Shown in pieces: positions 1 through 9,296 of a DNA stretch of 64,000 nt; positions within the stretch are counted from its first letter, which is position 1; each line of letters opens with the position of its first letter. The notes below the pieces were generated by a model. It saw only the letters and a program-made list of their open reading frames with translations, had not been told where the DNA came from and made no database searches. The position numbers and the translations under genes were made by a program. This DNA comes from Tranzscheliella williamsii (lineage: Eukaryota; Basidiomycota; Ustilaginomycetes; Ustilaginales; Ustilaginaceae): positions 186,001 to 250,000 of the forward strand of contig JALBYF010000024.1 of the NCBI GenBank assembly GCA_023212725.1, written 5' to 3'.

Positions 1-516
1 AGCAAGAGCCTAAGGCGCGCAGCCGACCCATGCCGATCCCGCCGATCCCAGCATCGCCCACAGTAAGAACCGACAGACGTGGGCTGGCTCTATCGGCCTA
101 GGCAAGGAGTACGCAAGATTATGTCGAGACGCACGCCGGTAGGGTTGGGCTCGTCGCTGTTCGCCGCGGTCAGGATGCACACCAAAGGCGGTTCCTTGCA
201 GCGTCCACCACCGAAACCAAGAAGGACCCCAACTCTCCTTATTCACATTTTCAAGCGGTAGCGGTGTTAGAGTTTGGATTGCATCCCCGGTCTAACAAGG
301 AGCGGTTTCGATCACCGGCCCTGGCATCACGGATCTGTCGCACGAGTGACAGAGACGTCCCCGATCCTGTCCGCTTCGGAAGCGAAAGGCGATTCCATCT
401 GGAATGGTCGATTGCTCAGCACGCAACTCGAGAAGGTCCCGTCCTTGTCCTCGCCTCGTCGTCGTCGTCGTCCATCGCATCCTCGCTCCTATCGCACCAA
501 ACGAACATTTGCCGAC
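1..516. other. Intergenic start of window; promoter side of the COX7a-like gene
   Basis: No convincing gene is seen. The short ORFs here overlap each other in several frames and resemble no family I know. The right end must contain the promoter and 5' leader of the small gene that starts at 517. Confidence 0.5.
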
Positions 517-964
517 ATGGACTCGCTCGTCTACCGAAAGTAAGTATCTGAAGGGGCGCCGACGTTACTCCCGGCGGTGTCTGGGCGGAGTACTCTTCAT
601 CGTCGAGGCGTGCGCGACTGCGCTGCTGAGGGTCGCTGAAGCCCAACCGTACGGAGCGCTGACCGTGTTGCCACCCGGCTGTGCTTGGTTGTGTTTCGCT
701 GCGCAGGAACACGGTTCCCCAGCGCCAGCGAGCGCTGCAGGCGGACCCGCGGCCCGTTTTCCAGCGCCTCCCGCGCTCGCGCCTCTACTTTGGCCTCTAC
801 ATGACCCTCTTCGGCATTGGCATGTACGGTACTACCGTCGGCTTCTACAACATGGCTGTGGTACGTATCTCCGCTCCCGCCTGCTTTCCGCCGCGTGAAC
901 CCGACCTAACCCCCCGTCGCCGCTTCCTCCCTTTTCTCCACAGGGCAAGAAGCGCCAGTCTTGA
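517..964 (+). CDS. Cytochrome c oxidase subunit VIIa-like small inner-membrane protein
   Basis: Three exons (517-539, 707-860, 944-964) with clean GTAAGT/CAG and GTACGT/CAG borders give a 65-residue protein. It has a short hydrophilic N-terminus, a PRSRLYFGLY segment, one membrane helix (FGLYMTLFGIGMYGTTVGFY, about residues 35-54) and a basic tail ending GKKRQS. This size and the single helix preceded by a proline/arginine turn fit the COX VIIa family of the respiratory complex IV in the inner mitochondrial membrane. The first exon codes only seven full codons, so the gene is easily missed by ORF finders. The family call rests on overall pattern, as there is no catalytic motif in such subunits. 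Another small inner-membrane subunit is possible. Confidence 0.7.
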
Positions 965-1153
965 TCCGCGGCGCGCTCTCCTCGCGTACTCCCCAACACT
1001 CATCTCGCCCATTCGCATCACAGTCATCATCACAGCCTGCCCTTCACTCCCGACTGTGCGCTGCGGCCGTGAGCGCTGCTGGCAAGCCCCTGTGCACATT
1101 CATCTTCGTCTGCCGCCCCCGCCAGTCCGTAGTTGGAGCAAGAAAAGATAGCA

Positions 1154-1239
1154 AGCGGGTCTCTGGCATGCGTTTTGAGGAAGCGGTCTCTGGCATGCGT
1201 TATGAGGGAGCGCGTCTCTGGCATGGGTTACGGGGGAGC
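1154..1239. repeat. Tandem repeat, about 27 bp x 3
   Basis: Three head-to-tail copies with the core TCTCTGGCATGCGTT begin at about 1154, 1182 and 1209 and are 27-28 bp long. The third copy is the most diverged (GCATGGGTTACGG). The array ends about 20 bp beyond the 3' end of the Maf-like gene, between two convergent genes, so it lies in 3' flanking DNA. Function unknown. Confidence 0.8.
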
Positions 1240-1259
1240 AGTGGTAATAGGCGGGATGG

Positions 1260-2344
1260 CTACAAGTTCTCGCCCTCGATGTCCAGCTCCTCGTTTTCGA
1301 TCATGTCGTGCAGGAAGGACGCGAAGCTAAAGAGGGGGAAGCCGACAACATTGTTATAGTCGCCTTCGATCGACTTGACGAGCAGCGCGCCACGGCCCTG
1401 TAGTTGGCGCGGGCGAGGCGTACGGATGGGATCAGCGTGAGCGAGAGCGCGAGCAGAACGGGCGGCGTGCGGCGCGTGCGGCTTACCTGAATCGCGAAGC
1501 CGCCGGCGCGGTCAAGCCCCTCTTTGGAGTCGACATACGCCTGGAGGAGATAGTAGGGGTTGTCGGCGAAGCGGACCTCTGTCTTCTCGCAGATCGACCT
1601 GCGCGCGGGGTTGGGCGTCAGCGAGCGTGCGGGGCGGCGGTGAGGCGGGTGAGCGCTTACCTCATCTGAAAACCAGGCGCCTCGAGGACGGGCCAGATGA
1701 CGGTGACGCCGGTGATCACCTCGCACTGCGGGCCCGCGGCGGAGATGACGAGCACGGGGGAACGGGTCAGTTGGGCACAGGACGGGGCGTGCGAGGAGAC
1801 GTACCGTGTTGCCGTTGAGGTCGGCGAGCATGCGCAGGTTGTCGCGCGCGTCGAGGGGCTTCTCGAGGATCGCGCCCTTGTGGACGACGACTGTGTCGGC
1901 GCCGATGACAAAGTCCGGCGGGTTCTCCTCGTCCTGCATCTGGCGCCGGGCAGGTCGAGCGTCAGTACCTCTGCGGCGGCGCGGCGCGGACGAGTGCAAC
2001 GTACCACCAACCGCTCGTACACCTCGAGCGCCTTGCGCGACCCGGTCTGCACCGGATACTCGTACACGGCGTCCGCGACAAAGTCCGCCTTGTTCAGGTC
2101 CTCGCCGAACGTGCTCGGCACCACCTCTGGCACCAGCCCCTGCGCGCACCCCCAACAAAAAGGCGTTAGTCTACCGCCACCCCCACACCACCGCCCAGCA
2201 CCGCACACCACGTACCACGGTCGCGAGGATCTCCCGCCGGCGTGGGCTGCCACTCGCAAGCACCACCCGCTTGCCCGCCAGCTTGTTGAACAGCGGTGTC
2301 GCCAGCGCGAACGCGGTCACAGCGTCCTCTCGTCCCGTCGGCAT
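1260..2344 (-). CDS. Maf-type nucleotide pyrophosphatase (Maf/HAM1-like fold)
   Basis: Six exons (2344-2216, 2139-2005, 1939-1805, 1725-1661, 1598-1487, 1397-1260) join in frame to 237 residues, the normal length for the Maf family. Maf proteins hydrolyse non-canonical or modified nucleoside triphosphates to monophosphates. Visible family motifs are VVLASGSPRRREIL near the N-terminus (the SxSPRR substrate loop), IGADTVV with its acidic residue in the middle, and GGFAIQ/GRGALLVKSIEGDYNNVVGFPL near the C-terminus, the last two parts brought together by splicing. The start at 2344 is chosen because it puts the conserved motif about 25 residues in. An in-frame ATG at 2452 would add 36 low-complexity residues. 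The 3' end converges on the COX7a-like gene. Confidence 0.88.
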
Positions 2345-2655
2345 ACTGCTGCTGCGGCGTGTCGCTCGAATCCCAGGCACAGGCGGTGGAGTCAGGTCGA
2401 CAAGACGCATTCCCCCGCCGCCAAGACCCTTCGCGCTGCCGTCGCGCTCCATTTCCCGCCCAAACTACCCATCACGCCCGAGCAGCTTCCACCACCGCCG
2501 CGCTCCGCCGCGCTCCGCCAGGCCAACACTACCAATACCTCCGCCGTCCAGAGCTACACGCATGCACATGCCATCGCTGTCTGGCGGGCAGGGGTAGGAT
2601 CAGGAGCGGTTTGTATTCGGGGCAGAGATGCAAATGAGCCGCTGCGGAGAGCGTG

Positions 2656-4016
2656 TTAGAGCCTTGGTCGGAGGAGTGCCTGGTCGATGAGGAGCTTTGC
2701 GTCGAGGGCGGCGCCCCAGGAGGCCTGGTAACCGGCGCCGCCGTAGCCGTAGCTGTAGATGATCGGGGTGCCGTTGACGGGGGGGCCGGGTTCGAGGCGG
2801 GGGCCGCCGGTGCGGGTGGGGCGGAGGCCTACGTTGACGGCGACGATGTCGAGGTCGGCGGGGGAGGGGTTGGGGAGGTGGGGGGGTGCGAGGGGGGAAA
2901 ACAGGCGGAGGCAGCGGGTGAGGATGGCGGTGGTGGTGGTGGGGTCGGGGGTGGGGGACCAGGAGGGGATGCGGGTGCCGCCGCAGACGACGGTGCCGTC
3001 GCCGCGCGGGATCACATACGTGTCGCGGCCGGCGGGGCGAACGAGCGAGGTGCCGGCGAGGGGGGCGAGCCAGGGCGCGCGCACCACCACCACCTGCCCG
3101 CGCTGCGCATCCACCGCGGCGTCCGCAACCCCGCCCAGCTGCCGCGCCCCCAGCCCAGCGCAGACCACCAGCACATCCACCGCCCCCGCCCCCCGCCACC
3201 GCCCCCCCGTCATCACCGCCTCCCCCCGCCCTGCCCCCGCCACCACCACCGCCTCTGCCACCGTCCCCACCTCCTGCACCACCACCCGCGCCCCCAGCGC
3301 CAGCACCCGCCCCATCAGCCACTCCAAATACACCGGCACATTGATATCCAGCGTCGCAAACTCGCACCCCGCCACAACCCCCTCCGGCAGCTCCCCCGCT
3401 GGCAGCACACGGAACTGTCACATCCCCGTCCGCGTCAGCATCTACACATCCACTCCGCAGCGCCAATCGTGTGCTTACCTCGGGGTACCAGTCGAGGATG
3501 TGTTCGTAGGGCGCGCAGCCGTGTGTGCCGGCGGTGGCGAAGTATTCGGTCTGGCGGACCCAGACGAGCGGTTCGTGCGCGGGCGGTGCGGGGGCGGCAG
3601 CCCAGGGGCGCTGTTGGGCGAGGGCAGCGAAGCGGGCGAAGGTGGTCTTGTCATGACCTGCGTGGGAGGGTGTCAGCTGGGTCTGCGCGCGCAGGGGTAG
3701 GTGGACGTACGCAGTTCGCGCAACGACTTGGCGTCGCTGACATGGTGTGCACCCTGCAGAGGAAGCGTCAGCAACCGCACCCACCCCGCTGTCCACCGCT
3801 ACTCACCGCCCATGCACTGGCATACGCCGCCGACACCCCCCGCGCCGGCAGCACACCCTCGACAACAGCACCCCCCCCCACCGCTCCCATCTCGCCAGCC
3901 ACTATCGTCACCGCCGTCCCCGAGTGTCCCCCATCCTCCAGCACCGCAAGCGCCGTCGACAACCCAATCACCCCACACCCCAAAATTGCAACATGCCGTT
4001 CCGCTACCTCGTCCAT
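2656..4016 (-). CDS. D-amino-acid oxidase (FAD)
   Basis: Four exons (4016-3807, 3753-3711, 3657-3479, 3414-2656) give about 396 residues. The N-terminus has the FAD dinucleotide-binding motif VAILGCGVIGLSTA. Exon 2 supplies GAHHVSDAKSLREL, the place of the family's flavin-contacting segment. The C-terminal half has DTYVIPR and CGGTRIPS, where the substrate-binding Tyr and Arg sit, and ends with the DAAO signature-like YSYGYGGAGYQASWG. The enzyme oxidises D-amino acids to 2-oxo acids with release of ammonia and hydrogen peroxide, normally in peroxisomes. The last three residues, P-R-L, fit the degenerate PTS1 consensus [SAPC][KRH][LM]. The region 2800-3400 is extremely GC-rich, with proline/threonine-rich insert SPTPDPTTTT. 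Confidence 0.9.
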
Positions 4017-4366
4017 CCTGTACCGTTGCATCCACGTCGTTGAGCATCTCCAAGACGCGACCATCCACGCAAAGTCATATATCCCACCCAGCTTGACCAA
4101 TCCAGACGTGCAAAGCCGCGCCAAACTCCGCGAAATACACCGCCCTGCTCGCCGCGCTGCCGCCCGTCCCAACTGCGGCAGCTAGGCTTGCCTGAAACGT
4201 ACTGTGGAGCCGGGGTGGCGAGCAGCCGGCTGTGTCAGATGGCAGTATCGGTGATAGTACAGGCGGTAATGACGTGCGAGAGGCCAGGGAAGAAAGCTGG
4301 GCAGACGCCGGGGGGGGGGAGTGAGGAATCGAGGAAGGCGGTAGGGGAAGAGGCGGTGGGGGAGCC
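4017..4366. other. Intergenic, D-amino-acid oxidase promoter / PP4R3 3' flank
   Basis: 350 bases between two minus-strand genes. It holds the 5' side of the oxidase gene and the 3' side of the phosphatase subunit gene. A G-run (GGGGGGGG) lies near 4311-4319. Reading frames here give only low-complexity peptides. No feature is called. Confidence 0.5.
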
Positions 4367-7300
4367 CTAAGCGTCATTGCTGCGGTCGGTCTCCTTGCCG
4401 TCTTGGTTTGGCGAGCCCGTGCTGGCGCTGCTGGGCGGGGCGGCCGTTTTGCGTGACGAGGGGGACAAGCCGAGCGAGATCTTCTTGATGCCCGCACCGA
4501 CCCCGCCGGGAGGCTTGCCGCTGGGGCTGGATTTGCCCGTAGGGCTCGAGCGCGGCGACGTCTCCTCCTTGCCCGAGGCGGCGTTCGCCGCGCGGCTCTT
4601 GCTACCTTTCGGGGAGGGAGCGCGAGCATGATCCGGCTTGCCGTTGCCGCTGCCGCTGCCGCTGCTGCTGTTGCTGGTCGGACTGCTGCCATTCCCATGG
4701 CCTCCGCTGCTGCCGAATGTGTTGCTGATCGTGTTGGCGACACTGCGTATGAAGCCTCCGGGCGCCGGCTGCTCGGCGCCGTCCACATCCTCCGTCTCCG
4801 TCGCTGCAGCCGTCTTCGCCTTCGACCTGGATAGGCGCCCAGACTTGCGCTTGGCTAGCCGATCCACCGGGTCATCGTCCCCTTCCGACTCGTCCCGCCG
4901 ACGCTTCTCTGGGAGGCGTGCCCTGCCCTCCTCGGCTGCTGGCAACGCCGGGTCTGCGTCTGCGCTTAGCGACGCCTCGCTCATGCTGGCGTCCTTGGCC
5001 TTTTCGTCGTCCTCCTCCTCATCATCGTCGTCGTAGGAAACCAGCCCACGCTCCGAGGTCGAGCCATCGCCGCCGCCTTTAGCCGCGTTATATCTGGCGA
5101 TGGCATCCAGCTCGTAGTAGCGCGCATCCTCCAAGTGTATCGAAGGTCGGTAGGTGGTGCCTATCGCCAATTGCAACCGCAGCCTCTCCTCTGTCGCCGC
5201 CTCCATCTCCTTCTTGAGCAACATCTCTGTGCTGTCCTGGGGAACCGGTTCTTGGATGTTCTCCCACTGCGAGATGAGCGCATGGAAGCACGCGGAGAGC
5301 TGAGGCAGCTCTGCCAGCCTCCGCATCCTCGCACCGTGCTTCTCCATGCAGTGGCCCAGCAGAGTCCTCATGTTCTCCCTCCGCATGTGCTCGAAAAAGT
5401 CAAGGCACGCCGAGGCGACCAGATTGTTCTTGTCCCCCTCCGCCTCGGTCAGATCGAGGATGGTGGAGAAAAGCTCAATCTTGATGAAATGCCGGTTGGT
5501 GAACTGGTTGTTGCTGGCAAGGCAATACTTAAAGAAGCGCAGCGCACAGAGCCGCATGTACTTTTCGCGAGAGTGGAGCAGAGAGCCCACCTTTTTGGAG
5601 ATCTCGGAGGTCAGGACAAAGTACTGGCTGCGGAAAGAGTGATGGGCGATCATGTGGCAGAGTAGATCGCAGAGATGCCCATAGAGCGCCGATCGATGGC
5701 GCGGCCAAATCGGCAGCTTCTCGCCTTTAGAGAGCACCCTGAAGTCGGGTAGTGAGTGGAAAGGCGCACAGAGCCGAGTGATCTCCGCCTCGTAAATCCA
5801 TGTCAAAAAACGATCGGCATCCGCCTTGGTCTTGCTCAGGCCTTGAACCGACAGCATCTGTGCCTGCGTTGCCATCGGCCCTCCATCAGATGCGACATCA
5901 AAGATGATGCGCATCGCCTCGGCAATCTGTGTTTTAAGCCCTTGATCTGGCTCGTTGTGCAGCATATCAATCATCATGCTAACCAGCGGTCGGGTATTCT
6001 TCTCCACCTGCGATAATGTATGAGCTCGGACGCTATTCGCATCGTATTCGATGATGGTCATCAGCACCTCGGCTGCCGCATTCCTTGCCGTCGGTCCCAG
6101 CCGCTCCAAGGCGAACTGGAGTACATTGAGCAGCCCAAAGTCGGTCAAGGTGCGGTAAAGCGAGATCCGTGCGGGGAGGTGAATCAGCTTGCCCATCGCG
6201 CAGAGCTGCTGCAGGAAGAGGACGCCTTCGGAACGTCTTGAGTCCGACTCATCAGGATCGCCCAGCATACCAAATAGTTGACCCAGGAAGACCTCGTTCT
6301 GACAGCAATAATTGACAATGTCGTTCTGATGAAAGAAGACAAAGGAATTCAGGATCGAGACGGTGGGGTCGTCAACGACTCTTGCCAGGATCACGTCCCG
6401 GAGATAGAGAAGACGATAGGTCTGGTGGATCTTGGCAACAATCATGGGATCGCCAATCTCGACGACCTGCTTGAATTTCGCCTTCTGACTTAGATGCTCC
6501 CGATAATTGGCTTTCAAGCGAGGAAACTCTGGGTCGTATTCGAGCATGCCAACGACGCCGAGGAAGACGTCGTCCTGCAGGATCAGCTCGAACATGAATG
6601 TGTCGTTGAGCAAGAGAATGGTCTGCATAATGGTGCAGAGCATATGTAAGGCGGGTAAGGCTTCGAGCTCTTCAACCGTGTAGAAAAAGGGAACCAAGCG
6701 ACGGATGTAGTTGGAGTCGGTAAGCCAGGTTGTCAATTTTTCGCGCACCATGGGACCTCGGTTGGTCGCATCTTTCAGCATCAGGTCGATCTTTTCGAGC
6801 GTGGCGAGTGACGGATCGGGAAGGCCTACGAAGAAGCCAAAAGAGTCGAGCAGAGGTTCGGCTGTCGAGCTGGACGCCGACATGCCGAGTGCGGCAGTGG
6901 GTGAATGTGGGTTGGGTGTTGTCGGCGGGGAGTCGGTGAGTGCCTCCTCTGCTAGACCCATGAAATGCTTCTGTACTTCGGTCAGGAATTCCCAGACCTC
7001 ATTGCATCCTTCCGCCTCCTGGAAAGAGAGCGCCATGTCGACGCCGGTGGGTTCGGTCCATACGACCAGAGTGTCTTGCTGACGCTGATAGACCTCCTCC
7101 TTGACGACCTTGCTGGCAAGAAGGATGTCTTCGGATTCAAGATTTTCACTGACCACCACCACAAATTGACAAGACTGTGCCTGGTTGGCGGCAGTGTGCG
7201 TTTCCGCAGTGCCCCGTTTGGTCGCATCAGCCTCTGTGTCGTCACGTTTCAAAATGTCGCTGTCGACCAGATCTGATTCGGTAGCCCCGTCTACGCCTTC

Positions 7301-7984
7301 TAGGAACTGGCACTTTTCCTCTCGGCGGGCCACCAACAGAGCCTCGTCGACGGTCTCATCGTAGACACCGGCACAGTAGCCGGTGCCGCGATCGTGCCAA
7401 GTCTCCCCTTTGAGCTCATAGACCTTGACCCGACGGGCGGAGCCGCATTGATGGTAGTTGCCTCGTGATACGGTCGAAGTGAGCGTCAAGGCTTCATTGG
7501 AGATTGTGGAGAGATCGCCAGAAGCATCCTCTTCGAGCTGGATAGCGTTGCTATTCAGCATGGAGGGGAGTGGTGGATTTAAAGCTGCGCCTCCGGGCTC
7601 TTCCTGGGACGTGTTGGCCTCCATCTGCCCTGCCACAGGCGCGATCACAATCGCGGTCTCGGTAAGGCGCGGCTCAGCAGGTGGCCGTGGTTGATCATCT
7701 AAGCTGAGAATCTCGTCGGGAATGTCTAGCAGGGCGGCCGCCTCGAAAGGCTGAGAAGTGGCATCGATCTGGTTGTGCTCGGATGGAGAAGATCTGGCGG
7801 GTTGAGAGCCATCTGGTGCGCCTGATGCTGCCATCTCTACATTGATTGGCTCTGAGCTAGTGGTCTGAGGCGAGACAGAGGTGGCGTCCAAATGATTGGG
7901 GGAGGCGTCGGCGGCTGCAGCATCTACTACAGGCTGCTGAGCGCCCTGGATATCCAAGTCTGAGGCATCGTCGATGCGCGCCAT
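4367..7984 (-). CDS. PSY2: Serine/threonine-protein phosphatase 4 regulatory subunit 3 (Psy2/SMEK)
   Basis: A single exon of 1,205 residues from the first in-frame ATG. The open frame runs 34 codons further upstream, to a GTG at 8086, without another ATG. After about 180 residues of low-complexity acidic/Ser/Pro sequence comes an EVH1/PH-like domain (about 184-344, beginning RRVKVYELKGETWHDRGTG). The SMEK domain and armadillo-type helices follow (about 396-870; LPDPSLATLEKIDLMLKDA, FVFFHQNDIVNYCCQNEVFL). The tail is disordered, with an acidic run (YDDDDEEEDDEKAKD) and basic clusters such as KRKSGR. PP4R3 targets the PP4 catalytic subunit to substrates in DNA-damage repair and cell-cycle recovery. 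The acidic-then-basic tail is typical of the family. The EVH1 domain carries an acidic insertion of about 45 residues between strands, and the N-terminal extension is unusual. Confidence 0.93.
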   Translation of the reverse strand: MARIDDASDLDIQGAQQPVVDAAAADASPNHLDATSVSPQTTSSEPINVEMAASGAPDGSQPARSSPSEHNQIDATSQPFEAAALLDIPDEILSLDDQPRPPAEPRLTETAIVIAPVAGQMEANTSQEEPGGAALNPPLPSMLNSNAIQLEEDASGDLSTISNEALTLTSTVSRGNYHQCGSARRVKVYELKGETWHDRGTGYCAGVYDETVDEALLVARREEKCQFLEGVDGATESDLVDSDILKRDDTEADATKRGTAETHTAANQAQSCQFVVVVSENLESEDILLASKVVKEEVYQRQQDTLVVWTEPTGVDMALSFQEAEGCNEVWEFLTEVQKHFMGLAEEALTDSPPTTPNPHSPTAALGMSASSSTAEPLLDSFGFFVGLPDPSLATLEKIDLMLKDATNRGPMVREKLTTWLTDSNYIRRLVPFFYTVEELEALPALHMLCTIMQTILLLNDTFMFELILQDDVFLGVVGMLEYDPEFPRLKANYREHLSQKAKFKQVVEIGDPMIVAKIHQTYRLLYLRDVILARVVDDPTVSILNSFVFFHQNDIVNYCCQNEVFLGQLFGMLGDPDESDSRRSEGVLFLQQLCAMGKLIHLPARISLYRTLTDFGLLNVLQFALERLGPTARNAAAEVLMTIIEYDANSVRAHTLSQVEKNTRPLVSMMIDMLHNEPDQGLKTQIAEAMRIIFDVASDGGPMATQAQMLSVQGLSKTKADADRFLTWIYEAEITRLCAPFHSLPDFRVLSKGEKLPIWPRHRSALYGHLCDLLCHMIAHHSFRSQYFVLTSEISKKVGSLLHSREKYMRLCALRFFKYCLASNNQFTNRHFIKIELFSTILDLTEAEGDKNNLVASACLDFFEHMRRENMRTLLGHCMEKHGARMRRLAELPQLSACFHALISQWENIQEPVPQDSTEMLLKKEMEAATEERLRLQLAIGTTYRPSIHLEDARYYELDAIARYNAAKGGGDGSTSERGLVSYDDDDEEEDDEKAKDASMSEASLSADADPALPAAEEGRARLPEKRRRDESEGDDDPVDRLAKRKSGRLSRSKAKTAAATETEDVDGAEQPAPGGFIRSVANTISNTFGSSGGHGNGSSPTSNSSSGSGSGNGKPDHARAPSPKGSKSRAANAASGKEETSPRSSPTGKSSPSGKPPGGVGAGIKKISLGLSPSSRKTAAPPSSASTGSPNQDGKETDRSNDA

Positions 7985-9296
7985 ATCATCCCTTGTCGCG
8001 TCGTCAATAGGAGCTCTGATCGGTGGAGATATGGACGTGCCGTCCTGCCGCCGTTCTTGTCGCAGAGGATCGAACACCGCCTGCACGGATCGTCCGGGCT
8101 AGGTAAGATGCTGCGCTCGGATGCGAACTACACATACGAGACAGCATGCAATGGCTGTGGGCTGTGTCAAGATGCGAGCGTCCTTGCGCAGCCTATCGAG
8201 GGCAGGCCATCGAGTCCCACACGAGTTGGACAATGGAGAAGAATAGAAAGGGATCCAGCTACACCCGTTGCAGATTCTGGCGTGCCGACGCGGCGAGAAG
8301 ACAGGAACCGGATGCCAAGCGAGGCTATGACGGGCGCCTGATTGATGCTGGCAGACACGCAGAGGGTGGCTACGGAAGGCAGTTGCGGACGAAGGGGATG
8401 ACAATGGTGGTGGTAGGTTGGATGCGACGATGGACCCTTGACAGCATCGCAACGCAGCAGCGACGACCAAAGCTGCGCGAAACAAAGGCGACGCGCTGCA
8501 GATTAGCCACACGATAGCATCCCCATTCAATAGTAGAATGTGAATATAATATCAATAATCTAGCTACTCATGCATGTGAATCTAACCCGCCCTTAGCCTC
8601 TTTCGCTACTTGATTCAAATATATTCCCTTCAGCGGGCGTATCATAAAATAGTGAACAGTAGCACGTACTCATTAATAAAGGAAGTGAATTTGGATCAAT
8701 ACATACAAGCCTGCATATAGCGACGCGCTCTCCGCCCTTTGATGTTCTTGCCGTGGCTACATTCATCATGCGCTTTCTCCATACCAGAAACCGATCATGA
8801 AGGTGCGCTTTAGTGCCTTCAAGTAAAGCAAGCTAGCCATCCATCTTGGTCCTGTGTGAGGCAACGGCGCGGCTGGAGGGGGACTCAGTGGAGGGAAGCA
8901 TCGTTGGTTGATAAGATCCAGCTATGAAATCGTGATCACATGAATAACCTTAATTGACGCAATCACCCGCTCAAGGACTGGTAGCTGGCGGTCTAACATG
9001 GATCAACGCGAGCGACGTTGACTTCGGAACCGGGAGATATGCAAGTGAGCCTGCATTTTTTGCTTCTCGTCTTCCAAATTTTTTGGAAAGTGAAATCATT
9101 ATTCTTACCGCTGCAGACGCCAAACCGAGCCAGCCAGGTCTTCAGCCATTTCAGAAAGATAGCCTGTCGAGTAGTTGGGCAGCCTCTTGCCTCATCCCCC
9201 CAGACACTCTCCATCGTTCGTGCACCATCACTTCGTCTGTCTGCTCGCTTTGGTGCTACAGCAAGCCTCAGCGAACCTCGCAGAGTTCTGCACGGG
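7985..9296. other. Divergent intergenic region PSY2/UTP12 with AT-rich core
   Basis: 1.3 kb between two divergently transcribed genes. Positions about 8515-8720 are clearly more AT-rich than the surroundings (for example GAATATAATATCAATAATC) and contain several TGTGAAT/CATGTGAA words. The frame of UTP12 is open upstream of its chosen ATG back to about 9018, but that stretch is not conserved-looking. No gene is called. Confidence 0.5.

Noticed and set aside
2653..4185. 510-codon + strand frame opposite the D-amino-acid oxidase
   Set aside because: Composed of Gly/Ala and Pro/His runs from the GC-rich antisense; it crosses three well-supported introns of the oxidase.
7985..8086. 34-codon upstream extension of the PSY2 frame
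   Set aside because: Opens at GTG with no ATG; the first ATG is at 7984. A spliced upstream exon cannot be ruled out but none was recognised.
9018..9296. 93-codon upstream extension of the UTP12 frame
   Set aside because: Not conserved-looking; the family starts with the MVRSYLRHE-like sequence at 9297.
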